Source of the DNA: UBA4615 sp044368415
GTDB taxonomy: Bacteria > Pseudomonadota > Gammaproteobacteria > Burkholderiales > Burkholderiaceae_E
Assembly: GCA_044368415.1 (NCBI GenBank)
Contig: JBIPLJ010000005.1
Coordinates: forward strand, 1 to 64,000
Direction of reading: 5' to 3'
DNA length: 64,000 nucleotides
A program made the position numbers and the translations under genes. Position 1 is the first letter of the stretch. Each line of letters starts with the position of its first letter. Below are positions 16,807 to 27,280 of the stretch, one piece after another. Under the pieces are notes generated by a model. It saw only the letters and a program-made list of their open reading frames with translations, ran no database searches and had not been told where the DNA came from.

Positions 16807-18051
16807 ATGGGTACCCGTACCGCGACCTCGTTCGCGCTCGCAGCCGCTTTCGCCTCGAGCGTTGCATTCGCCCAGACGGGCACCGTCAAGATCGCCTGGG
16901 TCGATCCCCTCTCCGGCATGATGGCGCCGCTCGGCCAGAACATGGTCCGCAGCTGGCAGTATGCCGCCGACCTCGCCAACCAGCAGAAGTGGGCCGGCGA
17001 CGTCAAGTTCGAGGTTGTGCCCTTCGATAATAAGCTGAGCCCGCAGGAAAGCCTGACGGTCCTCAAGTCGATCATCGACCAGGGCATCCGCTACGTCGCG
17101 CAGGGCAACGGCTCGGGCGTCGCGATCGCACTGGCCGACGCGATCCAGAAGCACAACGATCGCAATCCCGGCAAGGAGATCGTCTTCCTGAACTACGCCG
17201 CGGTCGACCCCTCGCTGACGAACGACAAGTGCAGCTTCTGGCACTTCAGGCTCGACATCAACGCCGACATGAAGATGGAGGCCCTGACCACGTTCATGGC
17301 CAAGCAGCAAAGCATCAAGAAGGTCTACCTGATCAACCAGGACTACGCCTTCGGTCACTCCGTCGAGAAGGCCGCCGAGGAGTACCTGAAGCAGAAGCGC
17401 CCTGACATCCAGATCGTCGGCAAGGACCGCCACCCGCTTGCACAGGTCCGTGACTTCGCACCTTACGTGGCGAAGATCAAGGCCGCTGGCGCCGACACGA
17501 TCATCACCGGCAACTGGGGCGCTGACCTCGCGCTGATGGTCAAGGCAGCCAACGACGCCGGCCTGGCCGCCAACTTCTACACCTACTACGCCGGCACCAC
17601 CGGCGTGCCAACCGCGATGGGCGCCTCGGGCGCCGACCGAGTGCGGCAGGTGTCGTACTGGCATCCGAACGATCCGCAGGTCAAGGGCCAGGACATCGTC
17701 GAGGGCTTCAAGAAGAAGTTCAACGACGACTACTACACGATGGCGACCTACACCGCGTTCAAGATGCTCGGCGACGGGATCAAGAAGGCGAAGTCGACTG
17801 AGCCGCTCAAGGTCGCATACGCGATGGAAGGCCTGAAGTTCACCTCCCTGAACGGGGAGGTCGAGATGCGCGCGACCGACCATCAGCTGCAGCAGCCGGT
17901 CTACATCTCGACCTGGAGCAAGGTCGACGGCAAGGCCGTCAAGTACGACCAGGAGAACACCGGCTACGGCTGGAAGACCGAGGCCCGCCTTGAGCCGTAC
18001 GTGGCCGCGCAGCCCACCTCCTGCCAGATGAAGCGCCCGGCCAAGCCCTGA
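16807..18051 (+). CDS. Branched-chain amino acid-type ABC transporter substrate-binding protein
   Basis: A 414-residue periplasmic type-I binding protein with a signal peptide cleaved near ASSVAFAQT. The two Leu/Ile/Val-binding lobes show VKIAWVDPLSGMMAPLGQN at the N-terminus, YLINQDYAFGHSVEKAAEE and IITGNWGADLALMVKAANDAG. AGGAG seven bases upstream fixes the start. It belongs with livHMGF downstream. Being placed between an acyl-CoA ligase and beta-oxidation genes suggests a carboxylate ligand (fatty, aromatic or isoprenoid acid) rather than an amino acid. That is inference from context. Confidence 0.9.
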   Translation: MGTRTATSFALAAAFASSVAFAQTGTVKIAWVDPLSGMMAPLGQNMVRSWQYAADLANQQKWAGDVKFEVVPFDNKLSPQESLTVLKSIIDQGIRYVAQGNGSGVAIALADAIQKHNDRNPGKEIVFLNYAAVDPSLTNDKCSFWHFRLDINADMKMEALTTFMAKQQSIKKVYLINQDYAFGHSVEKAAEEYLKQKRPDIQIVGKDRHPLAQVRDFAPYVAKIKAAGADTIITGNWGADLALMVKAANDAGLAANFYTYYAGTTGVPTAMGASGADRVRQVSYWHPNDPQVKGQDIVEGFKKKFNDDYYTMATYTAFKMLGDGIKKAKSTEPLKVAYAMEGLKFTSLNGEVEMRATDHQLQQPVYISTWSKVDGKAVKYDQENTGYGWKTEARLEPYVAAQPTSCQMKRPAKP

Positions 18052-18057
18052 GCCAGA

Positions 18058-18082
18058 CGGCGCGCGATCGCCTCGCGCGTCG
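18058..18082 (+). promoter_or_regulatory. Intercistronic hairpin between binding-protein and permease genes
   Basis: A 10-bp stem (left arm 18058-18067, right arm 18073-18082, one G-T pair) around the loop TCGCC, starting six bases after the stop of the binding-protein gene. There is no T-tract. Such hairpins usually keep binding-protein mRNA more abundant than the permease mRNA downstream. Confidence 0.55.
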
Positions 18083-18164
18083 AGCACATACGGTGCGTCC
18101 GGCTACCGCCGGACGCCGCCACGCGGACCCGCCTCCGCCTCCCCAACCGCGACTCCCGACGGCC

Positions 18165-19112
18165 GTGGAATTTTTTCTGATATCGCTGCTGAACGGCGTC
18201 AGCTACGGACTGCTGCTGTTCATGCTGGCCTCGGGCCTGACGCTCATCTTCAGCATGATGGGCGTGCTGAACTTCGCGCACACGTCCTTCTACATGATCG
18301 GCGCGTACTTCGCGTACCAGGTCAGCACCTGGGTCGGCTTCTGGCCCGCGCTGGTCATCGCGCCGCTGCTGGTCGGGGTCTTGGGGGCGCTGGTCGAGAA
18401 GTACGGGCTGCGCCGGGTGCACAAGTGGGGGCATGTGCCTGAGCTGCTGTTCACCTTCGGCCTGTCGTACATCATCGTCGAGCTGGTGCAGATCATCTGG
18501 GGCCGGGCAGCCGTGCCCTACCAAGTGCCCACTGAGCTGCAGGGGCCCCTGTTCACGCTGTTCACCACATCGTTCCCGAAGTACCGCGGCTTCATGATGC
18601 TGGTCGCCGTGCTGATGCTGGTCGCGATCTGGCTGATGCTCACCCGCACCCGGATCGGCCTGGTCATCCAGGCCTCGCTGACCCATCCCGAGACGGTCGA
18701 GGCCCTCGGCCACAACGTGCCGCGCGTGTTTATGCTGACCTTCGCCGGCGGCACCGCGCTTGCCGGCCTGGCCGGCGTGATCGGCGGCAACGCCTTCGTG
18801 ACCGAACCGTCGATGGCGGCGCTGGTGGGGTCGATCATCTTCGTGGTCACGGTGGTCGGCGGCATGGGCTCGCTCGCCGGGGCGTTCATCGCCTCTCTGC
18901 TGATCGGCGTGATGCAGAGTTTCGCGATCGCGGTCGACTACTCGGGCATCAAGCTCGCACAGGACATCGGCTTCACCGTCACACCGGCCACGCCGCTGTA
19001 CTCGCTCTTTCAGCTCAGCGTCTCGCAGGTGGCGCCCGTGCTGCCGTACCTGCTGCTGGTACTCATCCTGATCTTCAGGCCCAAGGGCCTGATGGGCACG
19101 CGTGAGGGCTGA
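18165..19112 (+). CDS. livH: Branched-chain-type ABC transporter permease LivH
   Basis: A 315-residue inner-membrane permease with eight or more helices. The GTG at 18165 gives the family opening EFFLISLLNGVSYGLLLFML. An earlier start at 18093 would add 24 Pro/Arg-rich residues. The conserved loop LTHPETVEALGHNVPRVF with EA-x3-G near residue 190 contacts the ATPases. Poor ribosome-binding context and the upstream hairpin fit reduced translation relative to the binding protein. It pairs with LivM. Confidence 0.88.
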   Translation: MEFFLISLLNGVSYGLLLFMLASGLTLIFSMMGVLNFAHTSFYMIGAYFAYQVSTWVGFWPALVIAPLLVGVLGALVEKYGLRRVHKWGHVPELLFTFGLSYIIVELVQIIWGRAAVPYQVPTELQGPLFTLFTTSFPKYRGFMMLVAVLMLVAIWLMLTRTRIGLVIQASLTHPETVEALGHNVPRVFMLTFAGGTALAGLAGVIGGNAFVTEPSMAALVGSIIFVVTVVGGMGSLAGAFIASLLIGVMQSFAIAVDYSGIKLAQDIGFTVTPATPLYSLFQLSVSQVAPVLPYLLLVLILIFRPKGLMGTREG

Positions 19113-19116
19113 TCCA

Positions 19117-20424
19117 ATGACGACCGCCGTGCAGTCCGGGCGCCCGGTGCGCTTCCAGCCGCTGAACGTCGGCCGATGGCTGGTCTGGGGCCTGACCGCC
19201 CTCCTGTTCCTGGTGATCCCGCTGATCTTCAAGTCGGGCTTCGCGATCACGCTGCTCTCGCAGATGGGCATCCTGATCGTCTTCGCGCTGTCCTACAACA
19301 TGATCTTCGGCCAGGGCGGGATGCTGTCCTTCGGCCACGCCGTCTACTCGGGGCTGGGCGCGTTCTTCGCGATCCATGCGCTCAACTGGGTGGGGGCGGG
19401 CACGCTGCCGCTGCCGGTGTCGATGATCCCGCTGGTGGGGGGGCTCTTCGGCGCGCTGTTCGGCGTGCTCTTCGGCTACGTGACCACCAAGAAGTCGGGC
19501 ACGCCGTTCTCGATGATCACCCTCGGCCTGGGCGAGATGGTGTTCGCCGCCTCGCTGATGTTCCCGGGATTCTTCGGCGGGGAGGGCGGCATCTCTAGCA
19601 ATCGGGTGGTCGGCGATCCCATCCTGGGCATCAGCTACGGCCCGGCGATCCAGGTCTACTACCTCATCGCCGCCTGGTGCTTCGTCTCGATGATCGCGAT
19701 GTTTGCGTTCTCGCACACGCCGCTCGGCCGGATCTCGAACGCGGTCCGCGACAACCCGGAGCGCGCCGAGTTCCTCGGCTACAACACGCAGCGTGTGCGC
19801 TACCTGGTGCTGATCACCTCGGCGTTCTTCGCCGGCATCTCGGGCGGGCTCGCCGCGATCAACTTCGAAATCGTCACCGCCGAGAACGTGTCGGCGCTGC
19901 GCTCGGGCGGGGTGCTACTGGCGGCGTTCATCGGCGGCGCGATGTTCTTCTTCGGACCGGTGATCGGGTCGGTGATCTTCGTGTTGTTCGCGGTTGCGCT
20001 GTCGGAGTGGACCAAGGCCTGGCAGTTCTACCTCGGGGTGTTCTTCGTGCTGATGGTGATGTACGCGCCGGGCGGCGTCGCCTCGCTGATCCTGATGAAC
20101 CTGAGGGTCGCGAAGTACCGGCTCTTCGCGCAGCTGCGCGATCCGTACGTCGGCATCCTGATGACCGGAGGCGTCCTGCTGGTCGGCATCATCCTGGTGG
20201 TCGAGATGAGCTACCACCTGACGCTCAACTTTGCCGCGGGTTCGAAGACCTCGATCTTCGGCTTCGCGATGGACGGCGCGGACCCCGCCTTCTGGGTCCT
20301 GGCCTTCGGCATCCTGGTCTCGGGCGCACTGTCATTCGAGGCGATGCGCCGGTACTTCGCCCGTGAATGGGGCGCGGTTCAGGAGAAGATCGAAGACCAG
20401 CTGCGGCGCGAGCAGCGCGGCTGA
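19117..20424 (+). CDS. livM: Branched-chain-type ABC transporter permease LivM
   Basis: A 435-residue permease, longer than the usual 320-360. The core has the family blocks YNMIFGQGGMLSFGHAVYSG near residue 65 and RISNAVRDNPERAEFLGYN near residue 210, the cytoplasmic EAA-like loop. It ends with two additional hydrophobic segments (residues about 350-415) and a charged tail (WGAVQEKIEDQLRREQRG) not found in E. coli LivM. It starts four bases after the livH stop. Confidence 0.88.
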   Translation: MTTAVQSGRPVRFQPLNVGRWLVWGLTALLFLVIPLIFKSGFAITLLSQMGILIVFALSYNMIFGQGGMLSFGHAVYSGLGAFFAIHALNWVGAGTLPLPVSMIPLVGGLFGALFGVLFGYVTTKKSGTPFSMITLGLGEMVFAASLMFPGFFGGEGGISSNRVVGDPILGISYGPAIQVYYLIAAWCFVSMIAMFAFSHTPLGRISNAVRDNPERAEFLGYNTQRVRYLVLITSAFFAGISGGLAAINFEIVTAENVSALRSGGVLLAAFIGGAMFFFGPVIGSVIFVLFAVALSEWTKAWQFYLGVFFVLMVMYAPGGVASLILMNLRVAKYRLFAQLRDPYVGILMTGGVLLVGIILVVEMSYHLTLNFAAGSKTSIFGFAMDGADPAFWVLAFGILVSGALSFEAMRRYFAREWGAVQEKIEDQLRREQRG

Positions 20425-20437
20425 CGGGACGGATGTG

Positions 20438-21205
20438 ATGACCGACTCAGCACTGAAGCTGTCCGGCGTTCGCAAGAGCTTCGGCAAAACCGAGATCATC
20501 CGCGGCGTCGACCTCGACATCCCCAAGGGCGAGCGCCACGCGGTGATCGGGCCGAACGGCGCAGGCAAATCGACGCTGTTCAACTTGATCTCCGGGCGCT
20601 TCCCGGTCAGCGCGGGCCGCATCGAGCTTGGCAGCCGTGACATCACCGGCAAGAAGCCGTTCGAGATCAATCGAATGGGACTGTCGCGCAGCTTTCAGAT
20701 CACCAACATCTTTCCGAGGATGTCGGTGTTCGAGAACATCCGCTGCGCGACGCTCTATCCGCTCGGCTACAAGTACTCGTTCTGGCATCGGCTCGATGCG
20801 CTGAAGGACGCGGCGGATCGAGCCGACAACATCGTCCAGCGGATCGGCCTGAAGGCCCGCAACGACACGATGGCGGGGCTGCTCACCTATGCAGAGCAGC
20901 GAGCGCTCGAGATCGGCATCACCGTCGCCGGCGGCGCGGAGGTGATCCTGCTCGACGAGCCGACCGCGGGCATGAGCCGCTCGGAGTCTGACGCCGCGGT
21001 CGAGCTGATCCGCCGGATGACCGAGGGCAAGACCCTGGTGATGGTCGAGCACGACATGAGCGTGGTGTTCGGACTGGCCGACCGCATCTCGGTGGTGGTC
21101 TATGGCGAGGTTATCGCCTCCGACGCGCCGGCCCGCATTCGCGAGAACCGCGCGGTGCAGGAGGCCTACCTGGGCACGACGCTGACGGAGGACGCCCATG
21201 GCTGA
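20438..21205 (+). CDS. livG: Branched-chain-type ABC transporter ATPase LivG
   Basis: A 255-residue ATP-binding subunit. Walker A is GPNGAGKST near residue 38. The Q-loop region reads SRSFQITNIFPRMSV. The signature region is the family-typical LTYAEQRALEI, Walker B is VILLDEPTAGM, and the switch His is in MVEHDMSVV. The LivG-specific Walker-to-signature insertion is present. It overlaps livF by 8 bases. Confidence 0.92.
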   Translation: MTDSALKLSGVRKSFGKTEIIRGVDLDIPKGERHAVIGPNGAGKSTLFNLISGRFPVSAGRIELGSRDITGKKPFEINRMGLSRSFQITNIFPRMSVFENIRCATLYPLGYKYSFWHRLDALKDAADRADNIVQRIGLKARNDTMAGLLTYAEQRALEIGITVAGGAEVILLDEPTAGMSRSESDAAVELIRRMTEGKTLVMVEHDMSVVFGLADRISVVVYGEVIASDAPARIRENRAVQEAYLGTTLTEDAHG

Positions 21206-21902
21206 CGCGCTGCTGCAGGTCTCGAACCTGCATGCCTACTACGGCAAGAGCCACGTGTTGCACGGCGTGGACCTGCACGTGGGCAAGGGCGAGATCGTCA
21301 GCCTGCTGGGCCGCAACGGCGTCGGGCGCTCGACCACCGTCAAGACGGTGATGGGGCTGGTCACCGGGACCGGGTCGGTGCGCTTCAAGGGCCAGGAGAT
21401 CCTCGGCCTGAAAGCCTACGAGATCGCGCACAAGGGCCTGGGCTACGTGCCCGAGAACCGCGATATCTTTCCGACGCTGACGGTCGAGCAGAACCTCGTG
21501 CTGGGGCAGAAGGGCAAGGGCGGCGGGCGCTGGTCGATGGACGACATGTACGGCATGTTCCCGCGGCTGCGCGAGCGCCAGCACACGCAGGCCGGGGTGC
21601 TGTCCGGCGGCGAGCAGCAGATGCTCACGCTGTGCCGCACCCTGATGGGCGACCCGGACCTGATCATGATCGACGAGCCGACCGAGGGCCTGGCGCCGAA
21701 GATCGTCGAGCTGGTCGCGCAGTACCTCAAGGAGCTCGAGCGGCGAGGGATCTCGATCCTGCTGGTCGAGCAGAAGCTCGCGATCGCGCTCGACATCTCG
21801 ACCCGTGTCTACGTGATGGGTCACGGCCACATCGTGTTCGAGGGCAGCCCGGCGGACCTGCGCGGCAGCGCCCAGATCCGCAAGGAATGGCTGGAGGTCT
21901 GA
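21198..21902 (+). CDS. livF: Branched-chain-type ABC transporter ATPase LivF
   Basis: A 234-residue ATPase. Signature VLSGGEQQMLTLCRTLM, Walker B LIMIDEPTEGLAP and the switch region LLVEQ are intact. Walker A reads GRNGVGRSTT, with Arg44 where the nucleotide-binding Lys is expected. The rest of the domain is normal, so the site may still work or may be a degenerate half-site paired with the consensus LivG site. It is the last gene before a clear terminator. Confidence 0.9.
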   Translation: MADALLQVSNLHAYYGKSHVLHGVDLHVGKGEIVSLLGRNGVGRSTTVKTVMGLVTGTGSVRFKGQEILGLKAYEIAHKGLGYVPENRDIFPTLTVEQNLVLGQKGKGGGRWSMDDMYGMFPRLRERQHTQAGVLSGGEQQMLTLCRTLMGDPDLIMIDEPTEGLAPKIVELVAQYLKELERRGISILLVEQKLAIALDISTRVYVMGHGHIVFEGSPADLRGSAQIRKEWLEV

Positions 21903-21963
21903 GCCCGAGGCCTGGCACGCGCCGGCCATCGACCTTCGGTATAGTGGCGGGCGAAACGAAGAG

Positions 21964-21994
21964 AACGGGCAGGCCGAGCCTCCGCCCGTTTTTT
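21964..21994 (+). terminator. Intrinsic terminator after livF
   Basis: The stem AACGGGC / GCCCGTT encloses a second small stem (AGGC-CGA-GCCT) and is followed by TTTT, with the T-run beginning in the stem. It lies about 60 bases after the livF stop and separates the transporter genes from the fadB-like gene. Confidence 0.85.
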
Positions 21995-22043
21995 GCAACT
22001 CAATAAAAGCACGACCGTTCGTTTTACGAGGAGCCGTTCACCC

Positions 22044-24149
22044 ATGTCCCAAGCCAGCTACCGCCAGGATGGCGAGATCGCCGTCATCACGATGGAGAAC
22101 CCGCCGGTCAACGGCCTCGGTTTCGACTTGCGTGCCGGCATCGACGCCGGTGTCCGCCGCGCGATGGCCGACGCCGCGGTCAAGGCCGTCGTGCTGACCG
22201 GCACCGCGCGCGCCTTCTCCGGCGGCGCCGATATCCGCGAGTTCAACTCGCCGAAGTCGAGCGCCTCGCCCAACCTCGCCGAGCTGATCACGCTGATCGA
22301 AGGCGCGGACAAGCCGGTCGTCGCCGCTGTCGCGGGCCTGGCGCTTGGCGGCGGCAACGAGCTCGCGCTCGGCTGCCACTACCGGGTCTGCGCGCCCGGC
22401 ACGATGATCGGCCTCCCCGAGGTGAACCTCGGCCTGCTGCCCGGTGCCGGCGGCACCCAGCGGCTGCCGCGCGTTGTCGGTGCGGCCAAGGCGCTCGAGA
22501 TGATCGTCAGCGGGGCGCCGATCAAGGCCGAAGAGGCCTTCAAGCTCGGCTACTGCTCGAAGCTCGTGGAGGGCGACCTGGTTGCCGGCGCGGTGGCGTT
22601 CGCGCGCGAGGTTGTCGCTTCGGGCGCGGCCCGTCCGAAGATCCGCGACCAGTCGGTGGACCCAGCGTCCATGCCCGGGGGGGGCGATGCCTTCTTCACG
22701 CAGGCCCGCGAGCACATCGCCAAGACCTACCGGGGCTACCCCGCGCCGATGAAGAACCTCGAGTGTGTCGAGGCGGCGGTGAAGAAGCCCTTCGACGAAG
22801 GCATGAAGGTCGAGCGCACGTTGTTCGAGGAACTGCTGCGCTCTACCGAGTCGGCGTCGCTGCGCCACGCGTTCTTCGCCGAGCGCGCCGCGGCCAAGAT
22901 CCCCGACGTGCCCGAGGACACGCCGATCCGCCCGATCAAGGCGGCGGCGGTGGTCGGCGCCGGCACGATGGGCGGCGGCATCACCATGAACTTCCTGAAC
23001 GCAGGCATCCCGGTCACACTGCTCGAGACGAAGCAGGACGCGCTCGATCGCGGCATCGCGACGATCCGTAAGAACTACGAGGGCACGGCGAAAAAGGGCC
23101 GAATGACCCAGGACCAGGTCGAGCAGCGGATGGCGATGATCACGCCGACGCTGTCCTACGCCGACCTCGCCCAGGCGGACATCGTCGTCGAGGCGGTGTT
23201 CGAGGACATGAACGTCAAGAAGACGGTCTTCGAGACGCTGGACGCAACGATGAAGGCGGGCGCCATCCTCGCCTCGAACACCTCGACGCTCGATGTGGAC
23301 CACATTGCGGGCTTCACCAAGCGACCGCAGGATGTGATCGGCACGCACTTCTTCTCGCCGGCCAACGTCATGCGCCTGCTCGAGGTCGTGCGCGGCAAGG
23401 CGACGGCCAAGGATGTGCTCGCCACGACCATGGCGCTGTCGAAGAAGATCAAGAAGGTCGGCGTTGTCTCAGGCGTGTGCGACGGCTTCATCGGCAACCG
23501 GATGATCGAGCAGTACTCGCGTCAGGCCGGCTTCCTGCTCGAGGAAGGCTGCACGCCGCAGCAGGTCGACGGCGCGCTCGAGCGCTTCGGCTTTGCGATG
23601 GGGCCGTTCCGCATGGGCGACCTGGCCGGCAACGACGTGGGCTGGTACATCCGCAAGCGCCGCTACCTCGAGAAGCCGAACCTGCGCTACAGCAAGACTG
23701 CGGACCTGCTCTGTGAGATGGGCCGCTACGGCCAGAAGACCTCGGCCGGCTGGTACGACTACACGCCGGGCGACCGCAGCGCCCATCCGTCGTCGATCGT
23801 CGAGGCGATGCTGGTCGAGGAGCGTGCGCGCCTGGGCGTGACGCCGCGTCAGGTATCGGACGAGGAGATCGTCCACCGGCTGCTGTTCGCATTGGTCAAC
23901 GAAGCGGCCTACATCCTCGAGGAGGGCATCGCAATGCGCGCCTCGGACATCGACATCATCTACCTGACCGGCTACGGCTTCCCGCGCTACCGCGGCGGGC
24001 CGATGTTCTACGCCGACACGGTCGGGCTGCCGAAGGTGGTCGAGATCATGAACGGCTTTGCGGCGAACCCGAATGCGGACCCGTCGTTCTGGAAACCCGC
24101 GCCGCTGCTCGCGACGCTGGCCGCGGCCGGCAAGCGCTTCAACGGCTGA
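22044..24149 (+). CDS. Bifunctional enoyl-CoA hydratase / 3-hydroxyacyl-CoA dehydrogenase (FadB-like)
   Basis: A 701-residue fusion performing the middle steps of beta-oxidation. The N-terminal crotonase domain (about residues 1-190) has the oxyanion motif FSGGADIREF, LGGGNELALGCHYR with one catalytic Glu, and GLPEVNLGLLPGAGGTQRLP with the second. The dehydrogenase domain starts with the NAD motif AAVVGAGTMGGGI near residue 310 and contains the catalytic His in IGTHFFSPANVMRLLE. C-terminal helical domains follow. The layout (crotonase first, about 700 residues) resembles the peroxisomal-type multifunctional enzyme common in Burkholderiales. The start is preceded by GAGGAG. The imperfect repeat ACGA-CCGT-TCGT at 22011-22022 might be a regulator site, at low confidence. 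Confidence 0.93.
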   Translation: MSQASYRQDGEIAVITMENPPVNGLGFDLRAGIDAGVRRAMADAAVKAVVLTGTARAFSGGADIREFNSPKSSASPNLAELITLIEGADKPVVAAVAGLALGGGNELALGCHYRVCAPGTMIGLPEVNLGLLPGAGGTQRLPRVVGAAKALEMIVSGAPIKAEEAFKLGYCSKLVEGDLVAGAVAFAREVVASGAARPKIRDQSVDPASMPGGGDAFFTQAREHIAKTYRGYPAPMKNLECVEAAVKKPFDEGMKVERTLFEELLRSTESASLRHAFFAERAAAKIPDVPEDTPIRPIKAAAVVGAGTMGGGITMNFLNAGIPVTLLETKQDALDRGIATIRKNYEGTAKKGRMTQDQVEQRMAMITPTLSYADLAQADIVVEAVFEDMNVKKTVFETLDATMKAGAILASNTSTLDVDHIAGFTKRPQDVIGTHFFSPANVMRLLEVVRGKATAKDVLATTMALSKKIKKVGVVSGVCDGFIGNRMIEQYSRQAGFLLEEGCTPQQVDGALERFGFAMGPFRMGDLAGNDVGWYIRKRRYLEKPNLRYSKTADLLCEMGRYGQKTSAGWYDYTPGDRSAHPSSIVEAMLVEERARLGVTPRQVSDEEIVHRLLFALVNEAAYILEEGIAMRASDIDIIYLTGYGFPRYRGGPMFYADTVGLPKVVEIMNGFAANPNADPSFWKPAPLLATLAAAGKRFNG

Positions 24150-24190
24150 CCCCCGACACACCGACACACGAATCCACACGGAGCATCTCC

Positions 24191-25369
<1,179 letters not shown>

Positions 25370-25419
25370 GGAGAATGTGATCGTGGCAAGAAGGACCGTA
25401 CACACGAAGGACATCACCC

Positions 25420-27261
25420 ATGGAATCGAAGCTGCTGAACCCGCGTGACCTGGCCTTCCTGCTGTACGAGTGGCTCGACGTCGAGCGCCTGTGCACCCGG
25501 GCCCGCTACGCAGACCACTCCCGCGAGACCTTCGATGCCGCGCTCGACACCAGCGCGCGGATCGCCACCGATCACTTCAAGCCGATCAACAAGCTGCTCG
25601 ACGCCGAGGAGCCGAGCTTCGACGGCGAGCGCGTGCACACGCCCGCGCCGCTTGCCGCGGCGCTCGAGGTCTTCAACGAGGCGGGTCTGATCGCCGCGGG
25701 CAACGACTATGCGCACGGCGGCATGCAGCTACCGGTCACCGTCGCGAAGGCCTGCTTTGCCTGGTTCAACGCGGCGAGCGTGGCGGGCGTCGGCTACCCG
25801 TTCCTGACCCAGGGCAACGCGAACCTAATTCTGGCGCACGGCACCGACGAGCAGAAGGCCCGCTGGGTGCCCGAGCTGCTGTCCGGGCGCTTCTACGGCA
25901 CGATGTGCCTGTCCGAGCCGCAGGCCGGCTCGTCGCTGTCCGACATCCGCACCCGCGCCGAGCCACGCTTGGACGGCAGCTACCGGCTGTTCGGCAACAA
26001 GATGTGGATCTCGGCCGGCGAGCACGAGCTCTCCGAGAACATCGTCCATTTGGTGCTCGCCAAGATCCCCGGCCCTGACGGCAAGCTCGTCCCGGGCACG
26101 AAGGGCATCTCGCTGTTCCTCGTCCCAAAGAAGCTGCTGCGCGACGACGGCTCGGTCGGCGAACGCAACGACGTGACGCTCGCCGGGCTCAACCACAAGA
26201 TGGGCTTCCGGGGCACGACCAACACGCTGCTGAACTTTGGCGAGGGGCGCTGGCGCCCGGGCGGCGAGGCGGGCGCGATCGGCTGGCTGGTCGGCGAAGC
26301 AGGCCGCGGGCTGGCCTGCATGTTCCACATGATGAACGAGGCGCGGATCGGTGTCGGCCTGGGCGCGGCCTGCCTCGGCTACACCGGCTACTTGCACGCG
26401 CTGGACTACGCGCGCAATCGCCCGCAGGGCCGCTCTCCACAGGCCAAGGACCCGGCCACGGCGCAGGTGCCGATCATCGCGCATGCCGACGTGCGCCGCA
26501 TGCTGCTCGCACAGAAGGCGTACGCCGAGGGCGGCCTGGCGCTGTGCCTGTACTGCTCGCGGCTCGTCGACGATGAGCAGACCGGCGACGAGGCAGAGCG
26601 CGAGCGGGCGCGCTGGCTGCTCGAGCTGCTCACGCCGATCGTCAAGAGCTGGCCCTCACAGTGGTGCCTGGAGGCCAACTCGCTGGCGATCCAGGTGCAT
26701 GGCGGCTACGGTTACACGCGCGACTACGACGTCGAGCAGTTCTACCGCGACAACCGCCTGAACCCGATCCACGAGGGCACACACGGTATCCAGGCGCTGG
26801 ACCTGCTCGGCCGCAAGATGGTCATTGGCCAGGGCAGGGCGGCGATGCTGTTTGCCGGCGAGATCGAGGACTGCGCCGGTCGGGCCGCCGCGCTCGCCGC
26901 GCAGGGCGCCGACGGCGAGTCGCTGTCGGCGATGGGCCGCCAGCTTGCCGCGGCCGCCTCGCGCGTGTTCGCCACGGTCCGCAGGCTGCATGCGGTGGGC
27001 GATCTAGACGTCACGCTTGCGAACGCTGCGGTGTTCCTGGAGGCATTCGGTCACGTGGTGGTCGCCTGGCAGTGGCTCGAGCAGGCAATGGTCGCGCATG
27101 CGGCCACGGCGGCGACCGATGCCGACCGCGACTTCTACGCGGGCAAACGTCAGGCCGCGCGTTATTTTTTCCGATGGGAACTGCCCAGGGTCGGGCCGAT
27201 GCTCGACCTGCTCGACTCGATCGACACCACCGCGCTCGACATGCGCGATGCGTGGTTCTGA
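25420..27261 (+). CDS. Acyl-CoA dehydrogenase, long form with C-terminal extension
   Basis: A 613-residue flavoprotein oxidising acyl-CoA to trans-2-enoyl-CoA. The dehydrogenase core (about residues 60-460) shows MCLSEPQAGSSLSDIRTRAE, KMWISAGEHEL, and near residue 430 IQVHGGYGYTRDYDVEQFYRDN, followed by IHEGTHGIQALDLLGRKM, where the family's catalytic Glu is expected. The last 140 residues form the extra helical domain of the 590-610-residue subclass. It is in line with the upstream fad-type genes. Confidence 0.92.
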   Translation: MESKLLNPRDLAFLLYEWLDVERLCTRARYADHSRETFDAALDTSARIATDHFKPINKLLDAEEPSFDGERVHTPAPLAAALEVFNEAGLIAAGNDYAHGGMQLPVTVAKACFAWFNAASVAGVGYPFLTQGNANLILAHGTDEQKARWVPELLSGRFYGTMCLSEPQAGSSLSDIRTRAEPRLDGSYRLFGNKMWISAGEHELSENIVHLVLAKIPGPDGKLVPGTKGISLFLVPKKLLRDDGSVGERNDVTLAGLNHKMGFRGTTNTLLNFGEGRWRPGGEAGAIGWLVGEAGRGLACMFHMMNEARIGVGLGAACLGYTGYLHALDYARNRPQGRSPQAKDPATAQVPIIAHADVRRMLLAQKAYAEGGLALCLYCSRLVDDEQTGDEAERERARWLLELLTPIVKSWPSQWCLEANSLAIQVHGGYGYTRDYDVEQFYRDNRLNPIHEGTHGIQALDLLGRKMVIGQGRAAMLFAGEIEDCAGRAAALAAQGADGESLSAMGRQLAAAASRVFATVRRLHAVGDLDVTLANAAVFLEAFGHVVVAWQWLEQAMVAHAATAATDADRDFYAGKRQAARYFFRWELPRVGPMLDLLDSIDTTALDMRDAWF

Positions 27262-27280
27262 CCCGCTTTCCGGAGCGTCC

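Noticed and set aside
21935..21960. TATAGT box before the livF terminator as a promoter for a small RNA
   Set aside because: No convincing -35 at 16-18 bases. The implied transcript would be about 50 bases and is explained by the terminator alone.
22038..23348. 436-residue minus-strand frame opposite the FadB-like gene
   Set aside because: Asp/Arg/His-rich antisense product, typical mirror image of a high-GC gene.
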